Shown: in pieces, positions 46,274-54,227 of the stretch
Layout: every line of letters starts with the position of its first letter
Position numbering within the stretch: position 1 is the stretch's first letter
Assembly (NCBI GenBank): GCA_050847315.1
Contig: CP193791.1
DNA length: 64,000 bases
Direction: 5' to 3' (one strand)
Source: Cedecea sp000277545
Lineage (GTDB): Bacteria; Pseudomonadota; Gammaproteobacteria; Enterobacterales; Enterobacteriaceae
Notes under the pieces: generated by a model
What the model saw: only the letters and a program-made list of their open reading frames with translations
Told to the model about the DNA's origin: nothing
Database searches by the model: none
Program-made: the position numbers and the translations under genes

Positions 46274-46345
46274 TGGTAATCAGGGTGGGATTCGAACCCA
46301 CACTCTTGCAGTATTGGCCACGCGCACCACTGCTCGATGTAGCTT
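46274..46345 (-). other. tRNA-like element near cos
   Basis: The minus strand has a perfect T-arm (GTGGG-TTCGAAT-CCCAC), an acceptor 3' strand CCTGATT and ACCA. No matching 5' acceptor strand exists, and the anticodon arm (GCAGT...ACTGC) has a 16-base loop, so it is probably a decayed tRNA. Confidence 0.4.
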
Positions 46346-46353
46346 ATGTATAG

Positions 46354-46734
46354 CTAGATAGATAAGACTCTTAACTTTAATTTAAACTGTTGTTCAGGAT
46401 TTAAAACATCTGTAAGACGGAGAGTTTGCCCTTTTTTTAATGGAAGATCTGGGTAAAAGATGTCTCCGTCCTCATCAATTAAGGATTGAGTAGACCTCTC
46501 TCCATGTAAATAATATTTTAGAACCTCACCTACATATAGCTTGATTTCATTCCCGCCAGGCTCTCCTGATAAGCTATAAGTATCGTTGTATCCAGTTTCC
46601 CTTTGAATTAATGTTGCTGCGCCACCAGAAAAATCGCCAAGATATTTAACCGTGACTTTATACTCAACCCCTAAGCAAAGCGTCAAACATTCACCATCTT
46701 TTTCTTCTGACATTGCTGCATAATTTTTACTCAA
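46354..46734 (-). CDS. Hypothetical protein between Rz and cos
   Basis: 126 residues, beta-rich and acidic: MSKNYAAMSEEKDGECLTLC, KVTVKYLGDFSGGAATLIQR. No signal peptide. It sits where lambda carries bor, at the right end of the virion map, a usual place for lysogenic cargo. AT-rich compared with the head genes. No family recognised. Confidence 0.6.
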   Translation of the reverse strand: MSKNYAAMSEEKDGECLTLCLGVEYKVTVKYLGDFSGGAATLIQRETGYNDTYSLSGEPGGNEIKLYVGEVLKYYLHGERSTQSLIDEDGDIFYPDLPLKKGQTLRLTDVLNPEQQFKLKLRVLSI

Positions 46735-46829
46735 CGATGACTCCTTTTGATCTATATACGATGGCAGGAAAAGAGTATTGAGGATATTGTTTAATGTTTC
46801 AATGACAGGATCATAAATTCGAAACGTAT

Positions 46830-47297
46830 TTAGTTACCACACTGCTTCTTAACATAGTCTTGTAGCCCTGCTATTTGCTTGTTGCTGGTTTCGATTCGCT
46901 CCCTGAGACGGAAATAATCCCGCTCAGCGGCGTCAGTAAGTCCGGGGCCGGTAGCATCATCCACGCCGGGGGCGCTGGTGGCGGCGCGCACTGGCTGGCA
47001 GGTAGCGTTGAGGCGCAGCCGCTTATCACCAGCAGCAACATCACGCTGCAGCTGCTCAATAGTTTGTTTGGCATCGGCCAGTTCCTGAGTATATTTCGAG
47101 TCCAGAGCAGCAACATCATGCTGGCGGGTCTGCATGTCGTTGATCGTTTGCTGGCGCTGCTGTGCCAACAGTTCCGCATCATCCGCGCGCTTTTGCTCTG
47201 TCATATACTTGCGGTGATAATGATTAGCGGACCAGATAAGGGCACCAGCCAGGCTAACGACAAGCACGAAAAGAAGTAATCGGTATCCAACTGTCAT
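46830..47297 (-). CDS. Rz: Inner-membrane spanin Rz
   Basis: 155 residues: one N-terminal membrane anchor (YRLLLFVLVVSLAGALIW) and a long periplasmic coiled coil. It links with Rz1 to fuse inner and outer membranes in the last lysis step. It overlaps the endolysin stop by four bases and contains Rz1 in another frame. Confidence 0.9.
   Translation of the reverse strand: MTVGYRLLLFVLVVSLAGALIWSANHYHRKYMTEQKRADDAELLAQQRQQTINDMQTRQHDVAALDSKYTQELADAKQTIEQLQRDVAAGDKRLRLNATCQPVRAATSAPGVDDATGPGLTDAAERDYFRLRERIETSNKQIAGLQDYVKKQCGN
46871..47074 (-). CDS. Rz1: Outer-membrane spanin lipoprotein Rz1
   Basis: 67 residues, read in the +1 frame wholly inside Rz. MPNKLLSSCSVMLLLVISGC gives the lipobox (VISGC), and the mature part is proline-rich (QCAPPPAPPAWMM), ending TPLSGIIS, the Rz1 hallmark. 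Internal start is by homology. Confidence 0.85.
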   Translation of the reverse strand: MPNKLLSSCSVMLLLVISGCASTLPASQCAPPPAPPAWMMLPAPDLLTPLSGIISVSGSESKPATSK

Positions 47298-47809
47298 AAG
47301 CCATCCAAACAGAGCTGCTTCTCTGCACCACGGCGAGTGACCAAGCCAGTAAGCTTAACGCCGCCTCCGTACACCCATCTCGAGAACTGCTCGCATGCCT
47401 GGGCTTCTTGCCCGCTGCGCAGCTGCTTAAACAGTGTCGATTTCTGCATTGCTCCACAACCAACGTTAAACGTGATCGAAGTGACCGCAGAAAACGTGTT
47501 GTCTGAAAGCTTTTTCCCGTTACCGTAGCTGTTCACGCAGCGCTCAGCGCTCATGATGTTCTTTTCCCAGTCTGCGGCTATCTGCTGGTCAGTCTTTCGC
47601 GTTCCGGGCTTCACGTCGTGTGTGTTGCCAATGCCGTCAGTAATCACGCCAGCTGGACAGACATAAGGATCACGGCGGCAGGATTCGGCGTTGCCGATTA
47701 ACTCCAGACCGCGCTCATTCGTTCGCACATGGCCAGCACTTAAAATAATGGCGATGATTGCCCCAACTGAGCAGACCGCGCCGGCAGCCCCAACCTTTTT
47801 ATTTTGCAT
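47294..47809 (-). CDS. R: Endolysin R (lysozyme, GH24)
   Basis: 171 residues. The N-terminal hydrophobic helix (AAGAVCSVGAIIAIILSAGH) looks like a signal-arrest-release segment; the catalytic pattern E-x8-C-x5-T is seen in NAESCRRDPYVCPAGVIT. It cuts peptidoglycan at lysis. SAR endolysins go to the membrane by the Sec route and are set free when the holin or pinholin collapses the potential. Confidence 0.9.
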   Translation of the reverse strand: MQNKKVGAAGAVCSVGAIIAIILSAGHVRTNERGLELIGNAESCRRDPYVCPAGVITDGIGNTHDVKPGTRKTDQQIAADWEKNIMSAERCVNSYGNGKKLSDNTFSAVTSITFNVGCGAMQKSTLFKQLRSGQEAQACEQFSRWVYGGGVKLTGLVTRRGAEKQLCLDGL

Positions 47810-48107
47810 TGGCGCTTATCCTGTTAATTGCCTCAGTCACAACTTGAACGCTAGATGGGCGCTGTTCCGGTGGCAACTGGTGCGCATCTTCAAAATATTT
47901 TTCCAGTAGCTTTGTGCGCTTCTGCTCTTCACGTCGCAATCGCCATGCATCAAGGCGGCCGAAAATAAATGAGACCAGAGAGACCAGGACGCCTATTAAT
48001 CCAAAAAGCATATAAACCACATCCTGAGTCGTGAAGCCTATCGCCGACGCAAACGCCGCTATCCAGGCAAAAAGCTGTGTAACAACATTGGACGTCTGAT
48101 CATTCAT
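47799..48107 (-). CDS. S: Class II holin S
   Basis: 102 residues with two membrane spans (about 10-28 and 32-50: VYMLFGLIGVLVSLVSFIF) and a charged C-terminal tail. It sets lysis timing. With a SAR endolysin it may be a pinholin as in phage 21, whose att site this prophage shares. Overlaps the endolysin start by 11 bases. Confidence 0.8.
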   Translation of the reverse strand: MNDQTSNVVTQLFAWIAAFASAIGFTTQDVVYMLFGLIGVLVSLVSFIFGRLDAWRLRREEQKRTKLLEKYFEDAHQLPPEQRPSSVQVVTEAINRISANAK

Positions 48108-48152
48108 TTCAATGGTCTCTCACCTCGCTTCCTACGAGTGTTATGTGTTAAA

Positions 48153-48180
48153 TAAAAATGCCACCCTAAAGGATGGCACT
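48153..48180 (-). terminator. tR'-like terminator upstream of holin
   Basis: Minus-strand GTGCCATCC-TTTA-GGGTGGCAT followed by TTTTATT, between the putative late promoter region and the holin gene. It fits the Q-dependent terminator tR'. The late promoter should lie within about 48185-48300, where I cannot fix its -10 and -35. Confidence 0.6.
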
Positions 48181-48410
48181 TTGAATATGCATTCTCATTA
48201 TTCATTCTGCACTGCATCAAAGTTTTTTAATTAACTTTGCAAAGTTCCTATTCCAAGATAAAAACCACCAGATTTAGTAGTGTTTTTATCTTTAAGCTTT
48301 GTGACAAAGTAACTATTCTTAGCAGATTACGATAACTTTTGCGTACGCGTTAGCTTTTTGTAATCTTAAAATACACAGCATGAAAATCCTAAAATGAATA
48401 AGAAGAGAAA

Positions 48411-49694
48411 ATGACAGCAGAGATCGCAGTATTCAACAAGACAGCCGTAGCACTTGCCGCAGATTCAGCTGTAACAGTTTCTGGTGGCGGAAAGCATAAG
48501 ATCTATAACGGTGCAGAAAAGCTTTTTGCCCTGACAAAGCATCATCCAGTAGGACTTATGGTCTACGGTGCTGGTGATTTATGCACAGCACCATGGGAGT
48601 TAGTAATCAAAGCTTACCGAAGCCAACTCGGAGCCAAATCCTTTGATAACCTAGAACAATATGCACATGACTTTTTTCACTATTTGCAGAACTCGGATGA
48701 AATCATAACTGCAGGTATGCGAGATGCTCATCTTTATCATTTTTTAAGCGAAAGTGTCTTTAACTCCCTATTTGATGCTTTCACAGAAGGGCTCGACAAT
48801 ACTTATTGGCTAGAATTCAATCAAGATAAGCTTTATCAAGACTTTACAGCTTATTGTTTACAATTAAAGAATAAATTATCTGAAATTAGCTACTGTGATA
48901 ACTTTGATGAAACTGATGAAAAAGCTGCTTTAGATTATACAAAACCTTTAGCTAAAAGGATCGTAGGGGAGAAGTTTAATGATGTACAATCAACTGACTT
49001 ACCAGAGAACCTGCTGAAGGTTGTGAGTGAAGTTCTCGCAGCAATGATATGTAAGCAAAGTGATATAGGTTCAATGTCAGGTATCGTAATTGCTGGATAT
49101 GGCGAGAAGGACTATTACCCGAAAATTCTCTCATATGAAGTTTTTGGATTTTTTAACCAAAAAATCAGAAAAACTACCAATAAAGACAAATGTTGCATAA
49201 GCCCCGACTGTGGAGTGACCCCCTTTGCTCAGGAGGATGAGGTGGCTGCATTCATGCAAGGAGCAAGTTCTCATCTCATTCAAAATCTTCATGGTGAGTA
49301 TCAGAACTCCATAGTCAACCTGCTCGAGGGTGTTGACAAATTAGTCACAGAAATGGTAGACACTTCTAACATTGAAAAGGCTAGGGAAGGTATACTCACG
49401 ATAGTTAGGGGCACTGTTGCGGAATGTAAAGCAAACATAGATAGCTTCGTCCGTGAAAATTACGTCGATAAGGTAGTAAACATGATTGAGTTTCTGCCGA
49501 AACAAGACTTGGCTTATATGGCTGAGTCTCTGGTCAATCTCACTGCCTTCAAACGGAAAGTATCAGATGATACTGAGAGTGTCGGCGGGCCAATCGATGT
49601 CGCAGTGATCTCAAAGGCAGATGGTTTCATTTGGGTAAAACGGAAACATTACTTTAACAAAGATTTAAACCATCATTTTTTTGAACGGTCATAA
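48411..49694 (+). CDS. Proteasome-like Ntn hydrolase (cargo gene)
   Basis: 427 residues. The N-terminus resembles HslV and proteasome beta subunits: MTAEIAVFNKTAVALAADSA then VTVSGGGKHKIYNGAEKLFA and GLMVYGAGD. After Met removal Thr1 would be the nucleophile, Asp17 falls exactly as in HslV, and Lys36 (EKLF) takes the place of Lys33. The helical remainder (about 100-427) is not recognised. It is transcribed against the late genes, AT-rich, with AAGAGAAA before ATG and its own terminator: an independently expressed unit. Confidence 0.7.
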   Translation: MTAEIAVFNKTAVALAADSAVTVSGGGKHKIYNGAEKLFALTKHHPVGLMVYGAGDLCTAPWELVIKAYRSQLGAKSFDNLEQYAHDFFHYLQNSDEIITAGMRDAHLYHFLSESVFNSLFDAFTEGLDNTYWLEFNQDKLYQDFTAYCLQLKNKLSEISYCDNFDETDEKAALDYTKPLAKRIVGEKFNDVQSTDLPENLLKVVSEVLAAMICKQSDIGSMSGIVIAGYGEKDYYPKILSYEVFGFFNQKIRKTTNKDKCCISPDCGVTPFAQEDEVAAFMQGASSHLIQNLHGEYQNSIVNLLEGVDKLVTEMVDTSNIEKAREGILTIVRGTVAECKANIDSFVRENYVDKVVNMIEFLPKQDLAYMAESLVNLTAFKRKVSDDTESVGGPIDVAVISKADGFIWVKRKHYFNKDLNHHFFERS

Positions 49695-49717
49695 AAAATA
49701 GCCATTAAGGAGAAAAC

Positions 49718-49861
49718 ATGTCACTTAAGCAAGCTTATGAAAACTCTCAGCAAAAAAGCATCCATGACTTCTTTCATGTAAGTAAGTCATCAAAAATAAG
49801 ACGTAATGCATCTAACAATGAAAATTTTTTCATGAAACTAATCAAACCATCTAATACATAA
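49718..49861 (+). CDS. Small protein (47 residues) after the Ntn hydrolase
   Basis: MSLKQAYENSQQKSIHDFFH and a basic end (SSKIRRNASNNENFFMKLIK). AAGGAGAAAAC before the ATG is a strong site, and it starts 23 bases after the hydrolase stop and ends just before the terminator. QKSIHDFF resembles a PIP/clamp-binding-like peptide, which is only a suggestion. Too short for family assignment. Confidence 0.5.
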   Translation: MSLKQAYENSQQKSIHDFFHVSKSSKIRRNASNNENFFMKLIKPSNT

Positions 49862-49867
49862 CACCGT

Positions 49868-49895
49868 AAAAAGGGCCCGTAAAGTGGCCCTTTTT
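49868..49895 (+). terminator. Terminator of the Ntn hydrolase unit
   Basis: AAAAAGGGCC-CGTAAAGT-GGCCCTTTTT. It ends the rightward unit and, by symmetry, may also follow the leftward Q gene. Confidence 0.8.
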
Positions 49896-49901
49896 GACGT
49901 T

Positions 49902-50252
49902 TTAAGAACAAGTTACAACTGCCATTACCCCTTCTAAAAACCCCAAAGCATTTAGCATTTCTTTCCTTATAGTACCATCCGAACATTTACGTTTTTTCGC
50001 AATAGCCCTTAGAGAGACGCAAAACAAAAAATGGGCAATTATCAGTTCAAAGTACTCTTGGTGGTGTTTTTTTAACCTAACCACGCAGCTATCAATCATC
50101 ATTCCTTCATCATCGCTACACATGATCCGGGCTTTTTTTCCATGAGACAGTAACCCCTTAAAACCAGCCGCAATAGGTTGCCAGTCAACGCCACTATTGT
50201 TGGAAGCAGCCCATGCTCCCCACATGTCCAAGGCCTCATACATATCACGCAT
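49902..50252 (-). CDS. Q: Antitermination protein Q
   Basis: 116 residues of the Phage_antitermQ family (phage 21 type): MWGAWAASNNSGVDWQPIAA, then CSDDEGMMIDSCVVRLKK and RAIAKKRKCSDGTIRKEM, a helix-turn-helix. It loads on polymerase at the late promoter and lets it pass terminators, of which this prophage has several in the late operon. Confidence 0.85.
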   Translation of the reverse strand: MRDMYEALDMWGAWAASNNSGVDWQPIAAGFKGLLSHGKKARIMCSDDEGMMIDSCVVRLKKHHQEYFELIIAHFLFCVSLRAIAKKRKCSDGTIRKEMLNALGFLEGVMAVVTCS

Positions 50253-50265
50253 AGTGTTCTCCTAA

Positions 50266-51300
50266 TTAAGCCAGCACACCAAGCGCAAAGGCTCGGTCCA
50301 AAGTGTTTTTGAGCATGACCAACTGAGAACCGTTCTTACGCTCGAATTCCCTTTGGTCTCGGTGAAGTTCGTCATGGCATTTCCGACACAGGGGAATAGC
50401 AAAGCTGTCATGCGATTTTGTGCCCATCCCTCCCTGTCCATACCCGATCAGGTGGTGGGGATCATCCGCTGAAGAACCACAGCCCTCGCACGGTTGTGAT
50501 TTAACCCATTTCAGATAGTCAGGTTTTTCCCAACGAATTCGTTTTGGTCGCGAAAAAAACGTTTGAGGTGATTCGGGATCTGCCACCAGCGCAACAACGG
50601 GCTTTTCTCTGACTTGTTCCTGCTGTTGTTGACTCCGGAAATATGCAGCTCTTTTCACCAGTTCGCTGGTGGCCGGAACAGATGGCTCGATTTCACTTTC
50701 ACGATAAACCGAGAGAATGGGTTCTGGTTTGAAGTTGAGTGCGCGCCGGGCCATTGCCTCTCCTATCGCTTCGGAAACACCCATATAAACGGCCCACCAG
50801 CAGAGCTCTGCCAGTGAAAGCTCTCTATCGCTATTGAATCCGAGTTTTGAAAGGACTGTTTCGATTACCCAGGCTTTTACATTCTGCAGCGCGATGGCTT
50901 CCAGCTGCTCTGTGCTCTGTTCCCGTAATTTGTTATCGCATGACCAGCAAAGGTGCATAGCGCCAGGGCTATGCCGCATCATTACCTTTTCTTTATGGTG
51001 ATAATCCGTGTGTGGCCACTGACAATGAGGGATGCGGCGAAATAGCCAGGACTCGAGCGACGTGATACCGCCGGCAGCCTGAATGACTCGCTCATCTGCG
51101 AAAAACGTATCAAGAGATTTATCTTCGCCTAAGGGCTGCCGCGCATCCGGTATCTTTCCAGAGGGAAGATTTGCCATTGCTTTTGACGGTATTTCTACAA
51201 GGACCCTGCCATACCCAAAAAGCTGCATCAGGTCCCGGCCCGGCTTGAGCAAGACCACACCCAGATTATGTGCAATCTCTACGGTCAGAATAGCGCGCAT
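50266..51300 (-). CDS. DUF968 protein with HNH-like C-terminus
   Basis: 344 residues. The C-terminal part holds CEGCGSSADDPHHLIGYGQG and IPLCRKCHDELHRD, an HNH-like nuclease or zinc domain with two CxxC pairs. DUF968 genes lie next to rusA in many lambdoid nin regions and may act in recombination. It overlaps RusA by 16 bases. Confidence 0.8.
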   Translation of the reverse strand: MRAILTVEIAHNLGVVLLKPGRDLMQLFGYGRVLVEIPSKAMANLPSGKIPDARQPLGEDKSLDTFFADERVIQAAGGITSLESWLFRRIPHCQWPHTDYHHKEKVMMRHSPGAMHLCWSCDNKLREQSTEQLEAIALQNVKAWVIETVLSKLGFNSDRELSLAELCWWAVYMGVSEAIGEAMARRALNFKPEPILSVYRESEIEPSVPATSELVKRAAYFRSQQQQEQVREKPVVALVADPESPQTFFSRPKRIRWEKPDYLKWVKSQPCEGCGSSADDPHHLIGYGQGGMGTKSHDSFAIPLCRKCHDELHRDQREFERKNGSQLVMLKNTLDRAFALGVLA

Positions 51301-51656
51301 GGTTCAGCCTCCCGGATAATGATTTTGCCGGTTGTTCCCCATATTTTTGACACGCGCCCATCCCAGATATGGCTATCCTCGCCAAATAAGGCATCAAGTA
51401 ACGCTTTCTCAAGGTTGTCTTTATCGGGCCGTGACTGGTGAGGCTTGCCGTCATACTCCGCCTGTTTTTTTTTGCTCCAGCTCGGCGGCATTGGAAGAAC
51501 AAAAATTACGTGATAACCGCACTCAGGCAGCTCAATTCGATTCAGGCGCACCGCATCACAGAACGCCCGATACCGTAAGACCTCGGGGCGCTTCTTCCAC
51601 TTATCAGCGCGTGTCATTCGCGGTTTGCCCATAGGGGTTATGCTGTAGGCTTTCAT
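51285..51656 (-). CDS. rusA: RusA-type Holliday junction endonuclease
   Basis: 123 residues from the ATG at 51656. RusA pattern: MKAYSITPMGKPRMTRADKW, and the catalytic acidic region SRPDKDNLEKALLDALFGED. It cuts four-way junctions. It overlaps the gene before it by ATGA. Confidence 0.9.
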   Translation of the reverse strand: MKAYSITPMGKPRMTRADKWKKRPEVLRYRAFCDAVRLNRIELPECGYHVIFVLPMPPSWSKKKQAEYDGKPHQSRPDKDNLEKALLDALFGEDSHIWDGRVSKIWGTTGKIIIREAEPCALF

Positions 51657-51859
51657 CACTGCCTCCAGCACGGCTGTTGGTAGGTGCGGTCGATTCGCGG
51701 CGGCGTTTTACCTTCAGGAAGTAGCGCGCTGACAATCCAGTTGGTGTAATCCGGAGCAAGGCTCTTTTCCGTAACGACGCCATTGGCCTTATATCGTGTC
51801 ACCAACTCTTCAGCTTGTTCTGCTGTTAGGTTGTCATGTTGGAACCAGCCCTTTTTCAT
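51656..51859 (-). CDS. Small nin-region protein (67 residues)
   Basis: MKKGWFQHDNLTAEQAEELV and NWIVSALLPEGKTPPRIDRT. No named domain recognised. Overlaps both the LexA-like gene before it and rusA after it by four bases, so it is translated with them. Confidence 0.65.
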   Translation of the reverse strand: MKKGWFQHDNLTAEQAEELVTRYKANGVVTEKSLAPDYTNWIVSALLPEGKTPPRIDRTYQQPCWRQ

Positions 51860-52263
51860 AGCTGCGCTCCGTGAAGTTCCAGGAACGCGATAGCCCTCTC
51901 CCTTGCGCCGGGATAGCCATCAACCATTTCCTGCAGCAACTGCACCGCCAGGATCGGCTCCTTGGAACCGACAATCGATATGCCGCGGGAAACGCCTCGG
52001 GTGATAGCTATAACGCCTTTGCGCTCGAGGGCTTTGAGATGCTCTGCCGCAGCATTTGGTGAATTTACGCCGAGTAACTCAGCAAGCTCCGTTGTTGAAG
52101 GCGGATAGCCTTTTTGCTGCAAGAATGAAACCAGAAGGTCGAATACTTCTTGCTGGCGAGGCGTCAGAGAATGGTTTTTTACCGGACGTGTCAAAGTCCC
52201 GGCTGAGCCACTGCGGCTATCGGGTTTGTGTGTTTCAGATTTTTTTGAGGTGTTTTGCGCCAT
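51856..52263 (-). CDS. Stand-alone LexA DNA-binding domain protein
   Basis: 135 residues. Residues about 31-96 match the LexA winged helix: LTPRQQEVFDLLVSFLQQKG, with recognition region GVNSPNAAAEHLKALERKGV and SRGISIV (LexA: SPNAAEEHLKAL...SRGIRLL). The part after it is only about 38 residues and has no protease, cleavage site or Ser/Lys pair. It should bind LexA-type operators but cannot be inactivated by RecA-driven cleavage. Its own operon starts at a LexA box (52687). Confidence 0.85.
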   Translation of the reverse strand: MAQNTSKKSETHKPDSRSGSAGTLTRPVKNHSLTPRQQEVFDLLVSFLQQKGYPPSTTELAELLGVNSPNAAAEHLKALERKGVIAITRGVSRGISIVGSKEPILAVQLLQEMVDGYPGARERAIAFLELHGAQL

Positions 52264-52302
52264 GGTAGTCTCCGTGGCGCAGCAGATGTAGGGTGTTCAG
52301 GC

Positions 52303-52596
52303 CTACGAGTGAAGTGTATCAAAGCAACTGGTAATCCGGTAGCCCGCTTTCTCAAGCATCTCTGTAAACAGTGTCGGTGTGCCAATTATCTCTTCTGGTC
52401 GCAGGGGAACGAATGACACCTCATCACCACGCCTGTATAAAAGCGCCCTTCCACCATCAGGGAATGAGCCGAATCTTGCAACCACTGCAAAATCCTCGCA
52501 ACGAATAAGCGCGTAGCCTGTGTCCGGCAACTCTTCATTAATTTTTATCACTTCGTTCCCCTCTGGCTGCCCCGAACGACCTGACCATGGCTTCAT
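52303..52596 (-). CDS. Hypothetical protein, first main gene of the LexA-like operon
   Basis: 97 residues from ATG 52596, or 82 from a GTG at 52551 that has GAGGGG upstream. YALIRCEDFAVVARFGSFPD then GGRALLYRRGDEVSFVPLRP; beta-rich, no family recognised. The ATG overlaps the stop of a possible 23-residue leader (TTG start at 52664, GGGGAGG upstream), which would couple translation and favours the longer form. Confidence 0.6.
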   Translation of the reverse strand: MKPWSGRSGQPEGNEVIKINEELPDTGYALIRCEDFAVVARFGSFPDGGRALLYRRGDEVSFVPLRPEEIIGTPTLFTEMLEKAGYRITSCFDTLHS

Positions 52597-52686
52597 CCCC
52601 CGCCATGCGAGTGGCTATGAAGCACGTCTTTCAGGGTATAACGGAGGATGATTTCTTTGCTCAAAATACCTCCCCACCTTAAAACA

Positions 52687-52733
52687 CTGTATGAATGTAC
52701 AGTTATTATTAACCTGTTTATTTTGGATTGCAA
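52687..52733 (-). promoter_or_regulatory. LexA box and promoter of the LexA-like operon
   Basis: CTGTATGAATGTACAG (52687-52702) fits CTGT-N8-ACAG. On the minus strand TTGCAA (52733-52728) and TAATAA (52711-52706), 16 bases apart, form a promoter whose start would lie within the box. Both host LexA and the phage LexA-like protein could act here. Confidence 0.8.
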
Positions 52734-53405
52734 TGAAAAAGGCTCAACAGTACGTTTATGTGGTATTTATCGTTTTTTCAGTAGGTTAAGTTTTGTTCAT
52801 GCTATTCAGGCGGTCTGCTGCCCATCAGTATAAAGCTCTGGTAAACTAGCTCTAACCAAAGCTTCGACGAACGGTGGCGGTGTCGAATTCCAACAGCGCT
52901 CATTGGCATACTCAAATCGATGATGAACGGTTACGGGAGCTATATCCAATGCTCACCGCAATACACAATGATGTTGTTCTTGCTCTTACTATTCGTATCT
53001 AGCCCTATCGAGTCAAACACAGATAGATATCGGCCTGCCTTACATAATGCCCACAAGGTTTGCTTTGAGCGAGAACCGGGCATCGACTTAGCGTGATTGA
53101 AGGGAATCTCAAAAGTTTCTGGCATTGTTTACTGGAATACTTACACAGAGTTGCAACTGCCTACATAAAGTGGAAATCTCCGACTGTATTCGATTCGCCC
53201 TGCCAGGGGCATACGCACAAGACGAGATTGTACCGAATTTACAGCTCGGTGATTCAATAAGAAGGTTGAAAGAGACCATAGATAAAACATAGAATCAAAC
53301 TTTAGAGTAGAACTATCCTCATACTTGTTATAGACGACATTAATTACCTGAAGATATAATTAGCATTGAGAATCTAAAAAAATCATTTCACTTGAGAGAA
53401 ATACA
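52734..53405. other. Non-coding gap upstream of cargo gene
   Basis: About 670 bp without a convincing gene. It contains a copy of the dispersed palindrome (53056-53084) and an AT-rich promoter-like stretch from 53320. It looks like an insertion scar with the cargo gene at its right. Confidence 0.5.
53056..53084. repeat. Dispersed palindromic repeat, copy 6
   Basis: AGGTTTGCTTTGAGCGAGAA then CCGGGCATC, a diverged form of AGGTCCGCTATGAGCGAGAA-ACGGACATT (copy 4). Confidence 0.5.
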
Positions 53406-54194
53406 ATGGACGAAAAAATACAGCTCCCCACAGCAGAAGTTTTTTATATGAACCATCCATTATACGAAGAAATATCGTACTCAGAAGAAAACGTCGCTGA
53501 GCTAGAAAAAATGCTTTTAATTATCCAAATGAACGACGTGCATTGCCCTGATTGTCAAGCCTCCAGCCTTTTCAAAATTAATAATAGTTTGTCCAAATCC
53601 TTTTACCAAGGATGGCATAAAGAAAACAATAGCTATTGCAAAATGGTTTATAATTGCCTAAGAAATTATGAACACTCACTAACTTTCTTTTTCCGAATTG
53701 ACAACTTTAAAGTCCAAAAAGTTGGTCAATATCCTTCAATGGCTGACCTAAATACATATGATGTAAAAAAATACGCTACAGTCTTAGATAAACAACAATA
53801 TAGTGATTTACGTAAAGCCATAGGATTAGCATCACATGGTATAGGAATTGGCTCATTTGTATATATAAGAAGAATTTTTGAGGATCTTGTAGAAAGAGCA
53901 AGGGTGCATGCTGAAAAGCAAGGAGTAATGAATAATGAAGAATATAAATCTTGTCGGATGGCTGATAAAATAAAAATGTTAGAGAAATTCCTTCCCCCAT
54001 TTCTTGTTGAACATCGAAAAATTTACGGAATCCTTAGTAAAGGAGTGCATGAATTGACTGAGGAAGAATGTCTAAAATCATTTGATATAGTTAAGGTAGG
54101 GATTGAAATAATTCTTGATGAACATCTTGAGGAAAAAGCAAGGAAAGCGAAGATAGATGCTGCATCTAAAGCCATAAATAACCTTCAGCATTAG
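53406..54194 (+). CDS. Cargo protein with zinc-finger-like start and HEPN/DUF4145-like end
   Basis: 262 residues, AT-rich, transcribed against the surrounding operon. Near residue 47 HCPDCQASSLF and a later Cys may bind zinc. The C-terminal half (IYIRRIFEDLVERARVHAEK ... LSKGVHELTEEECL) is helical and patterned like DUF4145/HEPN-type domains, although no R-x4-H motif is seen. Its own terminator follows. These are the traits of lysogen-expressed defence genes; function is inferred. Confidence 0.6.
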   Translation: MDEKIQLPTAEVFYMNHPLYEEISYSEENVAELEKMLLIIQMNDVHCPDCQASSLFKINNSLSKSFYQGWHKENNSYCKMVYNCLRNYEHSLTFFFRIDNFKVQKVGQYPSMADLNTYDVKKYATVLDKQQYSDLRKAIGLASHGIGIGSFVYIRRIFEDLVERARVHAEKQGVMNNEEYKSCRMADKIKMLEKFLPPFLVEHRKIYGILSKGVHELTEEECLKSFDIVKVGIEIILDEHLEEKARKAKIDAASKAINNLQH

Positions 54195-54196
54195 TT

Positions 54197-54227
54197 AAAA
54201 GGGCTGTGTAATTACGCAGCCCTTTTA
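54197..54227. terminator. Terminator after cargo gene
   Basis: AAAAGGGCTG-TGTAATTACG-CAGCCCTTTT with T-runs on both strands; it insulates the cargo gene. Confidence 0.85.

Noticed and set aside
46038..46301. 87-residue minus-strand frame over cos
   Set aside because: It covers cosN and the tRNA-like element; His/Arg-rich sequence looks like a non-coding translation.
52648..52833. 61-residue plus-strand frame
   Set aside because: It runs through the LexA box and promoter of the opposite operon; no ribosome binding site.
52940..53125. 61-residue minus-strand frame (MPETFEIPFNHAKS...)
   Set aside because: It spans a copy of the dispersed repeat and lacks a good ribosome site; possible but not supportable.
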